From assembly GCA_030683155.1 (NCBI GenBank), contig JAUXMV010000074.1:1-41635 (forward strand): a stretch of DNA of 41,635 nt, in the 5' to 3' direction. The DNA is from Bacteroidales bacterium (GTDB taxonomy: Bacteria; Bacteroidota; Bacteroidia; Bacteroidales; F082). Shown one piece after another: positions 21,883-31,693 of this stretch; position 1 is the stretch's first letter, and each line of letters begins with the position of its first letter. A program made the position numbers and the translations under genes. The notes beneath the pieces were generated by a model, which was given only the letters and a program-made list of their open reading frames with translations, searched no databases and was not told the origin of the DNA.

Positions 21883-24800
21883 TCAGGTAATTTTGGGGCG
21901 ATGCTTCTCAATCAGGCTGATTAAATCATCTTTCATAAAGGGTTTGGAAAGATAGTCATCACAACCTGCTTCCAATGCTTTTTCCCTGTCACCACCCAAG
22001 GCATAGGCAGTGATGGCAAGAACAGGCACTTCTGGTCTGAGTTTCTTCATTTGTTTTGTTGCTTCTAAGCCATTCAAAACGGGAAGCTTGATGTCCATTA
22101 AAACCATGTTTATCTCAACATTTTCCCTGAAAACCTCAACAGCATGTCGTCCGTCGGTGGCTGTATAGATTTTGTAATCACTACCCCTTACGATGGATTT
22201 TAGAAACTGCATATTGCTCTCCTCATCTTCAACAATAAGGAGATAAATTCTTTTCTTTGATGGATCTGAAACCTGCATATTTGTTTGTTGTTTTATGTTT
22301 TCTATCTTTTTAAGTTTTACAGAGAATTTGAAAATGGAGCCACGTCCCACTGTGGATTCAACGGTTAGGCTTCCCCCCATCAATTCAGTATATGCCTTTG
22401 CGATCGACAACCCAAGCCCATTTCCGCGATAAAGCGCAGTAGTGTCTGTTTCAATTTTTGTAAACCGCTCAAATATAACACCTTGATTGGCCTTTTCTAT
22501 ACCAATTCCTGTATCAATGACAGCTAATTCAAGACTGTTGTCCACCACTTTACATTTGAAAGTTACACCACCTTTGTTTGTAAATTTCACAGCATTGTCA
22601 AGAAGGATTTTGGCAATGTAAATAACTTTATCCTTGTCTAATTCTACAATATTTTCAAAGGAACTCAGATTATCATCCACTTTGAAATTCAGGCCTTTTC
22701 GAAGTGTTTTTTCCTGGAAATCAGCGATAAGCTTATCAAACAGCTTAGAAATGAGAACTTTGTCTTCATTCAGCGCTACCTGTTTGGCTTCTATTGCAGC
22801 CATACTTACGATATTGGTTATGATCTCTGTAAGTTCAAAGCTGTTGTCAAGGATGATCCCTCCGAATTTTTTACGTTCTTCGTCGTCGCATTCGGTATTG
22901 CAAAGCAAATCGGAAAACCCAACAATTCCATTGAGTGGGGTGCGAATTTCATGAGAAAGATTATTCAGGAAGGATGTTTTTAACTTATCACTTTCTTCTG
23001 CCTTGTTTTTAGCTTCCAGAAGTTCGATCAATGCTTTCTGACGCTGGATTACTTGAGAAACCTGCTTTGAAACAAACTCCATTATTTCTACACTATTTTC
23101 ATCATAAGCTTTTGGATTGTCATAGCTTTGCACTACGATCGCACCAATTACTTTCTCCTCATCAAAAAGCGGAACACCTAACCAAATAGCTGAAGGTGTG
23201 CCAATTAATTCTATTTTTCCTTTTTCTAACCACTTATTAAATTCTAACTGATCAATTAAAAGGCTTTTCTTCTCTTCAATCACAAGTCCGGTAAGAGATT
23301 TTTTAGCAGCCCAGATTGGAATGTTTTCATTCAAATCATCTTCATTCAAAACGGATAGCATACCGGTTTTTTCATTGTAGAAAGCAATATACATACTGCT
23401 ACAATCCATAAGATTATTCAATTCTGATTGTATAGTATCAATTAACTCCTTCAGATTGTTGTTGATGCTAACAGCATTGGTAATGTTATACAAAACTTTC
23501 TGAAGCTTTTCTGCACGTTTTAACTCCGTTAAATCAAGGTCAATACAAAAAAATTCTACACCTTTTCCTGGCAGATCGATAAGTGTATGATTTGAATAAA
23601 CATGCACCAATGAACCATCTTTTCTTTTCAGCTGTATTTCTTCATGTGGTATTACAACCCTTGTTGCCAACATGTTATCGATCCAATTTTGCACCTCCGA
23701 AGTCATTTCTTCCGGTATAATGAGGTCTAAGAGGTTTCTCCCAAGAGCTTCTTCTCTGGTATAACCATACAATTTTTCACTTGCCATGTTCCAATACCGT
23801 ACATTGCCATCAGGACCATAACCTTGAACAGCAATATTTGAAACAGTATCCAAAAGAAGTCGGAAACGATTTTCACTTGTTACCAAAGCTTCTTCAGCAA
23901 TTTTTTTATCCGTAATATCCTGGCCAATGCCAATAATTTCTTTTATTTTTTCACTCTCATCCAATACTGCAGAAAAACTCCATGATAACCATTTTAGATC
24001 ATTCAATAGCTGAATTCTCTGTTCAATTACTATGTGATGGGGTTCATCGGCAAGTTTTTTTATTGCTTCAAGGAATGAATCCTGATCCTCTTCATGCACA
24101 AATGAAATGAATTTTTGGTTCAATAATTCATCTTCATTTTTGCCATAATATTCACAAAAAGAAGGACTTGTGAATAAAAAACGACTATCAGCATCAAACT
24201 TTACAATTAAATCGGTCATATTCTGAATAAGTTGCCTGTACTTCTCTTCGCTCTCGCTTAGCCTTGCGGTCACTTTTGATACCCTTAAACGTAATATCAA
24301 AATAAATATAAGCATCAGAAGTACTAAAAAAGCTGTTGAAAGCAGATATGGTAATATCCTGCCTAATACATCTCTTTTTTCGAAAACTCCAAACCATTTC
24401 TTATAAAGTTTGTCATACTCACCACTTTCTTTCAGGTTAAGCAATCCTTTATCTAAAAGCATGAGTAGCTGCTCATTGCCCTTGCTAACTGCCATTGCAT
24501 AAGGATTGGGTTTAATGTTGGAGGTACGCAAAACTACATTATGCAATTTCTGCTTTCTGATGAGATGCGAACCTTGAAAATTCCCAACGATGGCTGCATC
24601 ATAATATCCTTCATCAACAAGCTTAAGTGCCTCAAGCTGGGTTGTTACTGTAGTCAGGTGGTCAGTATAATGGTTTTCCAACAAAAAATCATGCATCAGA
24701 TCACCGGTTTGTACAACCACGGTTCTGTCCCTGATATCATCAAAAGCTCTGATATCACTCGATTTATGGGTAAAAAGACCATGCGTCATCAAGCTGTGCG

Positions 24801-25143
24801 GAACGCCAAAAATGATTTTTGAAGATCTTTCTTCGGATACCATCAGACCCAATACCATGTCGATTTCTCCCTGCTCCAATTCCTTACGCACCTTAATCCA
24901 GGGATTTAATGAAAGCTCATATTTTAAACCCAAATCATTGGCAATTAATTTGAACAATTCAACATTAAAGCCATCAGGCTCTCCTTGTTCATTGATAAAT
25001 TCATAAGGCGGATAGAAAAAATCACCCTTTACCTTTATAACCTTTTCGGAAAAATCCTGATTGTGACTATCTGCTGCTGAAACATCTTTGCAAGGTAAAG
25101 ATAGCATTGCTAGCAGAATCGTAATGAAAAGGATGTTTTTCAT
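21883..25143 (-). CDS. hybrid histidine kinase with periplasmic solute-binding sensor domain (BvgS/EvgS-like)
   Basis: A 1086-residue membrane sensor kinase. Order of domains: signal peptide (1-24), periplasmic SBP_bac_3 domain (about 35-255, with PPYEFINEQGEPDGFNVELF), one TM helix (about 265-288), PAS (about 300-410), PAS (about 425-545), GAF (about 560-705), HisKA with FLNNLSHEIRTPLNG (H near 735), HATPase (LLDNAVKFTNKGG, DTGIGI, GNGLGLSIAKAY), and a C-terminal receiver (about 965-1085; phospho-acceptor Asp in LMDIKLPVLNG, Lys in DDYLSKPF). A PBP2-type domain fused to a kinase suggests sensing of an amino acid or similar small ligand. No DNA-binding output domain is present, so the signal must pass to a separate protein. 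Confidence 0.92.
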   Translation of the reverse strand: MKNILFITILLAMLSLPCKDVSAADSHNQDFSEKVIKVKGDFFYPPYEFINEQGEPDGFNVELFKLIANDLGLKYELSLNPWIKVRKELEQGEIDMVLGLMVSEERSSKIIFGVPHSLMTHGLFTHKSSDIRAFDDIRDRTVVVQTGDLMHDFLLENHYTDHLTTVTTQLEALKLVDEGYYDAAIVGNFQGSHLIRKQKLHNVVLRTSNIKPNPYAMAVSKGNEQLLMLLDKGLLNLKESGEYDKLYKKWFGVFEKRDVLGRILPYLLSTAFLVLLMLIFILILRLRVSKVTARLSESEEKYRQLIQNMTDLIVKFDADSRFLFTSPSFCEYYGKNEDELLNQKFISFVHEEDQDSFLEAIKKLADEPHHIVIEQRIQLLNDLKWLSWSFSAVLDESEKIKEIIGIGQDITDKKIAEEALVTSENRFRLLLDTVSNIAVQGYGPDGNVRYWNMASEKLYGYTREEALGRNLLDLIIPEEMTSEVQNWIDNMLATRVVIPHEEIQLKRKDGSLVHVYSNHTLIDLPGKGVEFFCIDLDLTELKRAEKLQKVLYNITNAVSINNNLKELIDTIQSELNNLMDCSSMYIAFYNEKTGMLSVLNEDDLNENIPIWAAKKSLTGLVIEEKKSLLIDQLEFNKWLEKGKIELIGTPSAIWLGVPLFDEEKVIGAIVVQSYDNPKAYDENSVEIMEFVSKQVSQVIQRQKALIELLEAKNKAEESDKLKTSFLNNLSHEIRTPLNGIVGFSDLLCNTECDDEERKKFGGIILDNSFELTEIITNIVSMAAIEAKQVALNEDKVLISKLFDKLIADFQEKTLRKGLNFKVDDNLSSFENIVELDKDKVIYIAKILLDNAVKFTNKGGVTFKCKVVDNSLELAVIDTGIGIEKANQGVIFERFTKIETDTTALYRGNGLGLSIAKAYTELMGGSLTVESTVGRGSIFKFSVKLKKIENIKQQTNMQVSDPSKKRIYLLIVEDEESNMQFLKSIVRGSDYKIYTATDGRHAVEVFRENVEINMVLMDIKLPVLNGLEATKQMKKLRPEVPVLAITAYALGGDREKALEAGCDDYLSKPFMKDDLISLIEKHRPKIT

Positions 25144-25337
25144 TGTTTACAAATTTTGTATTGGTGGTTTTTAGCACTGTAAAGGTATAAAAAACAATAA
25201 ATTCGATGAAAAAAAAACATTCGATACTTCAAAAAAAAAACAATCATTAAAGCAAAATTCCGGTTTCCGTGATTACTGAGACAAAATCTTTTTATCAAAG
25301 TTTATTGGAATACGAATTTTATTAAAACAAACACTGT
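25144..25337. other. intergenic DNA upstream of the SBP-type hybrid kinase
   Basis: A/T-rich, with long A-runs. On the minus strand TACCTTTA (about 25182-25189) is one mismatch from the -7 consensus; nothing else is recognised. Confidence 0.3.
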
Positions 25338-25474
25338 TGTCCGGTTAAATTTTTTGAAATGTTCTGTAATGCCTGATATAACTCGTCCGCCCAGACGGAC
25401 AATAGATTGTTAGTGAATAAGATAAAATCATTAAAAGTCTGTCTGGGCCGACGAGGGGTAATTTTGACCGGACA
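25338..25474. repeat. MITE-like inverted-repeat element
   Basis: Terminal arms TGTCCGGTTAAAT (25338-25350) and ATTTTGACCGGACA (25461-25474) are inverted copies. Inside, CTCGTCCGCCCAGACGGAC (25382-25400) and GTCTGTCTGGGCCGACGAG (25437-25455) pair with two mismatches, and CGTCCG/CGGACA can also fold locally. There is no coding capacity. A lone copy of the terminal sequence (TGTCCGGTAAAC) lies at 41519-41530. Confidence 0.65.
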
Positions 25475-25489
25475 TCAATGAAAATCAAA

Positions 25490-25873
25490 CTAAGTAATGT
25501 TAAGAATATTTTTGATTTTTTCGAAGAGAGCGTTTGTTTGAATAGGTTTTGAAACATAATCGTCACAACCTGCACTCAGCGCTTTATGTTCATCACCGCT
25601 TAAACCATAGGCTGTTATTGCTATTACCGGCAACTCTTTTCGCTCTGTTTTTATGATCCCGGTTGCCTCAAACCCATCCATAACAGGCATCTTTATATCC
25701 ATAAGTACTAAATTAATACGCTCATTTGTTCTCGTTATTTCAACTGCTTCAAGACCATTTCGAGCTCTGAATATTTCGGCACTAAGTTTTTTTTCAAGAA
25801 GCATTTTTAAAACTGTATAGTTCGAATCTTCATCCTCCGCGATTAAAATTATCGGCTTTTTCATTTCATCCAT
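25490..25873 (-). CDS. single-domain response regulator (CheY-like receiver)
   Basis: A 127-residue receiver without an output domain. Acidic pocket in LIAEDEDSNY, phospho-acceptor Asp in LVLMDIKMPVMDGFEAT (about residue 58), switch Thr in IAITAYGLSG, and Lys in DDYVSKPI. The start ATG at 25873 follows an AAAGGAAAAA leader; an in-frame ATG at 25864 is possible. The sequence is much like the receiver fused to the end of the kinase at 27640-31299 (shared DIKMPVMDGFEAT, ITAYGLSGDE, AGCDDY). It lies about 50 bp after the CHASE4 kinase gene, so kinase and regulator form a pair, most likely a split form of a hybrid kinase. Confidence 0.9.
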   Translation of the reverse strand: MDEMKKPIILIAEDEDSNYTVLKMLLEKKLSAEIFRARNGLEAVEITRTNERINLVLMDIKMPVMDGFEATGIIKTERKELPVIAITAYGLSGDEHKALSAGCDDYVSKPIQTNALFEKIKNILNIT

Positions 25874-25924
25874 TTTTATATCTTTTACTTTTTTTCCTTT
25901 TATCTAACTTATACAACCAACACA

Positions 25925-27583
25925 TTAAAGTGGAAGCACAATTTTAAAACTGCATCCCTTGCCTTTTTCCGAATCAAAACTAATTTCTGCTCCTATTAGA
26001 TCACAGATTTTTTTCGAGATTGCCAAGCCAAGCCCACTTCCATCATACTGACGCATATTTGATGAATCTTCCTGCTCAAAATGGACAAAAATCTGACTGT
26101 GGAATTTCTTTTCAATGCCAACACCAGTATCCACAACATTAAATTCAATTGATTGAGGTTTCTTGTAAATTAACAATGAGACTGATCCTTCTGAAGTAAA
26201 TTTAACGGCATTCTCAAGCATATGCTGCAACACTTTTCCCAAAAGATTCTTATCTGTTCTTAAAATAAAACCAACAGGAAGAGCATCAAAGTTGTTCTTA
26301 TAAGCAATATTTTTCAGACAGCAAGCTTTGGCATACTCTTCATTCAATGGTTTTATCAATTCACTCATTTTAAAATCACTTATGAAAATTGGCATGCTGT
26401 CTGAATTAAGAAGCGAAATATCCATATACTCAGTAATAGTCCTGAGCAATCTTTCTGTGCTGATTTGAATAAGTTCAGATAATTCTTCTCTTTCAGGTAA
26501 GGATATTGAAGGGTCAGAAATAAGCAAAGTTGCACCCACAATACCATTCAAAGGCGTGCGAACTTCATGAGAAATATTGTTTAAAAAGGCTGTCTTTAAT
26601 CTGTCACTTGCCTGAGCAAGATGCATAGTATATTCAAGTTCTTTCTTTTGATCAACAAACTTCTCAATTAAGTTGCCTATACGCGCAAAATCACTGCTGC
26701 TTTGTTTCAGTCGATCAATTTTTGTAACATCTTCTTTTTCAATAATCTCGCCAACTAGTTTTAATGGTCTGCTCACCAATCTATTTAAGAGCAGAATGAT
26801 TATCAAGATCATACCCAATACACTTGATGAAATAAACAGCTGCATTTGATTGGATATTTGTTTATTTAGATTTAAGAGTGGCAATGTGCGAATAAAAATC
26901 AATGATCCTACCTGTTCATCCTTCCAGTTATAAAGTGCTTTTGAAGACTGAATTGTGTTATTAATGTTTGACAAATTTAAAGTGTCGATGCCTGACATAA
27001 AAAACAATTCACAATCAGAGATTTTTTGAATATTATCTATTAACTCTTCATCCCATTTCTTTACAAGAAAAAAGTACCCAAAAGGATCTGTTAACCTGTC
27101 GGCATCTGAAGTTGGGTGAATAGTGGCGCCATAAAAAAGGAAAAGCTCATCATTGATAAAATCATAGAAATTTACAAATCTCTTTTCATGTAAGTCCGAT
27201 AAAAGATCTTTTTCGAAAACATAACTTCCGAGTTGATTAACGAAATTTGAATACAATACCTTTTGATTTAAATCAATCATCCACAAGCCATTGAGACCAA
27301 AAGAACTTAAAATTGTACTGATGTTTTCCTCAGCCCATTCTTCATCCGGATTTTGAATGAAATTTACAAAATCATCCCAATAAGTGTAGTCATAAATAAT
27401 ACGGTAGAGTTTTGATTCCTGATCTTTAACTACTTCATTTCTTGTGATTTCAAGTGCTTCCTGACTTAATTCAATGATAAGATTCTCCCTTTTTTTATTG
27501 ATTCTTATCGCTACAATGCTTACGATAAATGCAATTAACATAAGTGCAATCATCGCCAGAAGTATTTTCCTTTGCGTTCCCAT
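25925..27583 (-). CDS. membrane histidine kinase with CHASE4-type sensor
   Basis: A sensor kinase of about 552 residues. TM1 is in ILLAMIALMLIAFIVSIVAI; the extracytoplasmic domain has the CHASE4 motif YDYTYWDDFVNFIQNPDEEW. TM2 (LFISSSVLGMILIIILLL) precedes a short HAMP-like linker. HisKA has FLNNISHEVRTPLNGIVGA, and HATPase has LENAVKFTSEGS, DTGVGI and GSGLGLAISKKI. It has no receiver, which is supplied by the next gene. The open frame extends to a TTG at 27643 that overlaps the upstream stop by 4 bp; I prefer the ATG at 27583 because the signal-anchor begins right there (MGTQRKILL), but TTG with translational coupling is possible. Its catalytic core is a close paralogue of that in 27640-31299. 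Confidence 0.88.
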   Translation of the reverse strand: MGTQRKILLAMIALMLIAFIVSIVAIRINKKRENLIIELSQEALEITRNEVVKDQESKLYRIIYDYTYWDDFVNFIQNPDEEWAEENISTILSSFGLNGLWMIDLNQKVLYSNFVNQLGSYVFEKDLLSDLHEKRFVNFYDFINDELFLFYGATIHPTSDADRLTDPFGYFFLVKKWDEELIDNIQKISDCELFFMSGIDTLNLSNINNTIQSSKALYNWKDEQVGSLIFIRTLPLLNLNKQISNQMQLFISSSVLGMILIIILLLNRLVSRPLKLVGEIIEKEDVTKIDRLKQSSSDFARIGNLIEKFVDQKKELEYTMHLAQASDRLKTAFLNNISHEVRTPLNGIVGATLLISDPSISLPEREELSELIQISTERLLRTITEYMDISLLNSDSMPIFISDFKMSELIKPLNEEYAKACCLKNIAYKNNFDALPVGFILRTDKNLLGKVLQHMLENAVKFTSEGSVSLLIYKKPQSIEFNVVDTGVGIEKKFHSQIFVHFEQEDSSNMRQYDGSGLGLAISKKICDLIGAEISFDSEKGKGCSFKIVLPL

Positions 27584-27639
27584 TGATAAACTTAATTGCT
27601 GTTCTAAAAAGGTAAAGATAATAGTAAGAATCGAATTGC

Positions 27640-30600
27640 TCAACTTAATATCTTCAAATACCTTTTAACTTTTTCGATAAGATCTTTTGCATTTACAGGT
27701 TTAGCGATATAATCATCACATCCTGCATTTATAGACTTGTATTCATCTCCGCTTAATCCATAGGCTGTGATGGCAATTACGGCCAGATCAGGTTTTTCAA
27801 TCTTTATAAGGCGTGTAGCTTCAAACCCATCCATAACAGGCATTTTTATGTCCATCAATATGAGTTGAAGGTCAGGATTTGCATTACATAAATCAACAGC
27901 CTCTCTTCCTGTTACAGCCCTTATTATACGAGCATTGAGCTTTTTTTGTAGCAGCAAGCTAAGTACAATAAAATTTGAGTCCTCATCTTCAGCAATCAAA
28001 ATAAAGGGGCTGATAATTTTTGATGTGTCAAATTCGGATATTTTCTGTGGTTTAATCTGAGGTAATGTTGCATCATAAGGCAATTCTACAATAAATCTTG
28101 TGCCTTGACCTTTAACAGATCGGAAGGAAATTCTTGCACCTAACAGATTACATATTTTTTTGCAAATAGCTAATCCTAGCCCACTTCCATCAAACTGACG
28201 CAGATTGCTTGAATCCTCTTGTGTAAAATGATCAAAAATATTTTCCTGAAACTCTTTATCAATGCCGATTCCGGTATCACTGATATCAAATTCAACAAAG
28301 TCTTTTTGCAAACTTAGTTTAAAAACGACACTACCTTCTTTGGTAAACTTCACCGCATTATCAAGCAGATGATAAAGCACCTTTTCGATCAGACTTTTAT
28401 CAGAATTGATAGATATTTCTGGAGAATTAACGGGTAGGTTAACTTCGAATTTCAAATTGTTCTTTTGGCAAGCCAGTCCGAACTCATCCAAAAGTGCTTT
28501 TATTGAAGAAACTAAGTTCAACTTATTTATAATCAAAGGCATATTTCCAGAATTCAAAAGCGAAATATCCATGTATTGTGTGATTGTCCGAATCAGTCTT
28601 TGAGAACTTTGTTGAATTATATATGACATCTCAGCTCTATCTGACACTGTGCTATCCCGATCTGCCATTAAAATTGTGGCACCTACAATTCCGTTCAAAG
28701 GGGTACGCACCTCATGTGAGATATTATTCAGAAAAGCAGTTTTAAGATTATCGCTTGCTTCGGCTTTTTCTCTGGCAACAATCAGATCCTGATTCATATC
28801 TTTGATCTGACTGTTTGAAACGATCAGTTCTTCATTCAACACCTGCAATTCTTCATTTTGTTGCTGCAATCTTTCTTCGCTTTCGATAAGTGCCTTTTCA
28901 GTCTTTTTCCTTTCGGTTATATCTCTTAAAATACCCATTATCTTTCTTTGACCACCAAGTTTTATCGAAACCGTGCTTACTTCAACGTCTTTCATAACTC
29001 CCGATTTCGAAAGTTGTTGAAATTCGTATCGCGGCTCAATTTCCAGATTGTTTTTTCGCGCCTCCATTCGTGCATTTACGAGCTCCCGGCTTTTTTCTGT
29101 TAAAAGTACATCCAGATCGAAATTGGGGTCAGTCAGTTCTTCTTTCGAATAGCCAACCAAATCAACAAATGCCTTGTTCACATAAGTGAAATGTTTGTCC
29201 TGCAAAATGTAGATTGAATCAAAAGCACTTTCAATAAGGCTGCGGAATTTTTCTTCGCTTTCTTTCAACGACTCCGAAATTTCATTGTGCTCGAGCCAGC
29301 GACTTACCATCAAAGCAACCTGATCAATTAATTGTTGATCATTTTGACTAAGTTGACAATTGTTTTTAGTTTCAGCGATAATATTGCCAACTTCCTTTCC
29401 CAACAGCATCAAGGGTACAACCAATGCTTTTTTATTGTCACTTCCGGAAAAAGTCCAACCATAGTTTTGATCTCTGAAGTTGATATAAACATTAATATTT
29501 TCATTGGTATTGAAAGCAGCTGAGAGAAGTATATTAACTTTAGAGAGGAGACTTTCACGGGAATGTATCGCATTCATTTCTTCTCCAATCGCTTTTAAAC
29601 ATTTTAGATCGTTGATGCTTTTTTGTAGTTCAGCAGTACGCACATCAACAAGTTTCTCCATGTCATGCCATCTGTTTCGCCAAAGCATTACCATAAACGC
29701 AAGTAAAAAAGTAAAAACAAGCCCAACAAGACTAATTAATATAACTCGTAAAGTACCAAACTGCCTTTCAAAAGCTAAAGTAGTGTGTGAAATAATACCG
29801 TATGATCTTCCAAATGCAAACATGGGTATCATTTGGTGGTGATTATAATCTTTCAGATGCTCAGCAATATTATCTTTGTGATGTAATAAAATGTGGTCTT
29901 CAGGAAAAGATGCGAGCCTTTGTTGCTCATTTTCCATATTCATATCAATGAGCCCAATATTTAAATTTTCACTGTTCCATTTATGCTTATTGAAAGAAAA
30001 ATTGAATACACTTTGAGGACTGACAATCGCAACTAAAAAACCTTTCTGACCCGACTTGTCAGATTTGCTGAGACTATTTATTTTGTTGGAAAAAGCAGGT
30101 ATCATAACAAGTATGTAAGAAGTATGATCATCGGCTTTCAATTTTATCGCGTCCGAAGCTTCAGTGATGCCGCTGCTTAAGGATTTAACAGACAAATCTT
30201 TAAGAGCCGTTTGACTTTTTTCCAATATAGCATTAATGGGAGTTTCAGAATTGGACTGACACTTATAACGTAAGTTAAATCCAAAATTGTTGATGCTAAA
30301 TAACTGTTGTTTAGATGCACTTGTATCAATGGAATCAAATTCATGGCCTTCAAACCATAAAAATGATTCAACGGGATTAGCTTCTAAAAGTTGGGAGGCA
30401 AATGAAGCAAATTCTGTCGAATCGACTATATCGCTGTTATTGAAAAAATTCGCGAAAACTTCCAGACTTGATCGGATTTTCCTTAAATCAGTTCTCAAAA
30501 CTGAGGTTTGTGCAGAAGATAAATTAACAAAAGCACTTTCTTTTTCTTTGTAAGCGTATTCATCACTTAAAAAAAGTGCTAAAAGTGTTAGTGCCATGCC

Positions 30601-31299
30601 AATTAAAACAACTGAAATCGTTTCAATGTGCCTGTATTTTTTTCGCGCTGTCAGCGGTTTTCTGTCTCTCAAAAAAACAAGAAATATTGTAATTGATAAC
30701 AGAAAAATTATGCCAAGAAGATAATAAACAGACTGCAACTTTGCTTGTTTAATGCTTTTTAAGTATTCTCCGGATGGATAATCGATGCCAACCGCATAAA
30801 ATATTTCTCCTGAAACAGGATGCAATACTGGAACAATAACACTTATTACCAAACCGTGTGGTTTCAAGATAGGCTCTGATACAAGGGGTTTCGAGAGTCG
30901 GAGAACTTCTTCGAGCAGATTTCCATGATCTGTGAAAACCTCATTCGTTTTATAAGCAGAATTCACAACTTCCGGTGTTACTGCAACAAATACACCTGTG
31001 TCTGAAATATGGAGTCCGTAAATTTGAAGTTGCTGATTATATGTTTGATAGCTATTCCACTGATTGAGATACCTTCTTTTGGTGCCATTAAAAGTGGTTT
31101 CGTTGTGAAGAAATGAATAGAAAAATCTGTTGTCAATGGCGTTTACAAAGTTGGATGCTTCAACCAAAAATTGTTCTTTCATAACACTTTTAGCAGTTTG
31201 AACACGCCAATCAGAAATCTTTGATACAATGATTATTAATGCAAAAGCAGCAAGAATCCATGGCAAATATTTTACCTTTTTGATTGGTTGGCGGTCCAT
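27640..31299 (-). CDS. giant hybrid histidine kinase with two extracytoplasmic sensor regions (Cache-like and CHASE)
   Basis: A 1219-residue sensor. TM near 10-26, then a Cache-like region (about 30-185, ISVIVPVLHPVSGEIFYAVG), TM pair near 190-210 and 228-248, then a second external region (about 255-515) with the CHASE pattern (FANFFNNSDIVDSTEFASF, ESFLWFEGHEFDS), and TM near 520-545. Cytoplasmic part: GAF-like (about 560-675), PAS (about 685-805), coiled coil rich in Glu/Leu (about 808-850), HisKA FLNNISHEVRTPLNGIVGA, HATPase (LLDNAVKFTKEGS, DTGIGI, GSGLGLAICKKI), receiver (LILMDIKMPVMDGFEATRL, DDYIAKPV). Two external sensors in one chain suggest integration of separate signals. First gene of an operon with the CHASE4 kinase and the lone receiver. 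Confidence 0.9.
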   Translation of the reverse strand: MDRQPIKKVKYLPWILAAFALIIIVSKISDWRVQTAKSVMKEQFLVEASNFVNAIDNRFFYSFLHNETTFNGTKRRYLNQWNSYQTYNQQLQIYGLHISDTGVFVAVTPEVVNSAYKTNEVFTDHGNLLEEVLRLSKPLVSEPILKPHGLVISVIVPVLHPVSGEIFYAVGIDYPSGEYLKSIKQAKLQSVYYLLGIIFLLSITIFLVFLRDRKPLTARKKYRHIETISVVLIGMALTLLALFLSDEYAYKEKESAFVNLSSAQTSVLRTDLRKIRSSLEVFANFFNNSDIVDSTEFASFASQLLEANPVESFLWFEGHEFDSIDTSASKQQLFSINNFGFNLRYKCQSNSETPINAILEKSQTALKDLSVKSLSSGITEASDAIKLKADDHTSYILVMIPAFSNKINSLSKSDKSGQKGFLVAIVSPQSVFNFSFNKHKWNSENLNIGLIDMNMENEQQRLASFPEDHILLHHKDNIAEHLKDYNHHQMIPMFAFGRSYGIISHTTLAFERQFGTLRVILISLVGLVFTFLLAFMVMLWRNRWHDMEKLVDVRTAELQKSINDLKCLKAIGEEMNAIHSRESLLSKVNILLSAAFNTNENINVYINFRDQNYGWTFSGSDNKKALVVPLMLLGKEVGNIIAETKNNCQLSQNDQQLIDQVALMVSRWLEHNEISESLKESEEKFRSLIESAFDSIYILQDKHFTYVNKAFVDLVGYSKEELTDPNFDLDVLLTEKSRELVNARMEARKNNLEIEPRYEFQQLSKSGVMKDVEVSTVSIKLGGQRKIMGILRDITERKKTEKALIESEERLQQQNEELQVLNEELIVSNSQIKDMNQDLIVAREKAEASDNLKTAFLNNISHEVRTPLNGIVGATILMADRDSTVSDRAEMSYIIQQSSQRLIRTITQYMDISLLNSGNMPLIINKLNLVSSIKALLDEFGLACQKNNLKFEVNLPVNSPEISINSDKSLIEKVLYHLLDNAVKFTKEGSVVFKLSLQKDFVEFDISDTGIGIDKEFQENIFDHFTQEDSSNLRQFDGSGLGLAICKKICNLLGARISFRSVKGQGTRFIVELPYDATLPQIKPQKISEFDTSKIISPFILIAEDEDSNFIVLSLLLQKKLNARIIRAVTGREAVDLCNANPDLQLILMDIKMPVMDGFEATRLIKIEKPDLAVIAITAYGLSGDEYKSINAGCDDYIAKPVNAKDLIEKVKRYLKILS

Positions 31300-31372
31300 A
31301 GTAATTATTTTATGCTAGAACTAATTCAATCTTCTTCTTTTGATAACTGAAAATCAGTGAACAATTTCATTA

Positions 31373-31403
31373 CAAATATAATGTTCATTATGGAAAAGAC
31401 AAA
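31373..31403 (-). promoter_or_regulatory. promoter of the hybrid-kinase operon
   Basis: On the minus strand TTTG (31400-31403), a spacer of exactly 19 bp, and TATATTTG (31373-31380): a full match to the Bacteroidota consensus. The expected transcript start leaves a leader of about 65 bases before the ATG at 31299. Confidence 0.75.
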
Positions 31404-31693
31404 TAAAAAGAAAGGTTGTCATTTTTATTTGAACGAATTACATCCTGCTTCAATTGAATGATTAATGATTCCTCCAAAAAAAATGGCTTCTGATTGTAAA
31501 CAAAAGTGACTGACAAAATAAAAAAGTCTAATACTTAAAAGTATAAGCTAACTCATTTAGCAGCTTCAATCAGCAGTTTTTTATTTTCAGGTGAATAACT
31601 TATTTGTTAACACATTATAAAATAAACTGTTATAATATTTACACATCTAGGAAAGTAGATTGCTGGAATTAATTTTATCTTTGTAGAAAAAAG
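31404..31693. other. intergenic DNA between divergent kinase and desaturase genes
   Basis: No gene. On the plus strand TATCTTTG (31676-31683) is a good -7 box only 10 bp before the desaturase ATG, which would give an almost leaderless mRNA; a clear -33 box is missing. Confidence 0.4.

Noticed and set aside
21883-25143. Possible phosphorelay partner HPt domain at the kinase C-terminus
   Set aside because: The chain ends directly after the receiver; no HPt-like histidine segment follows.
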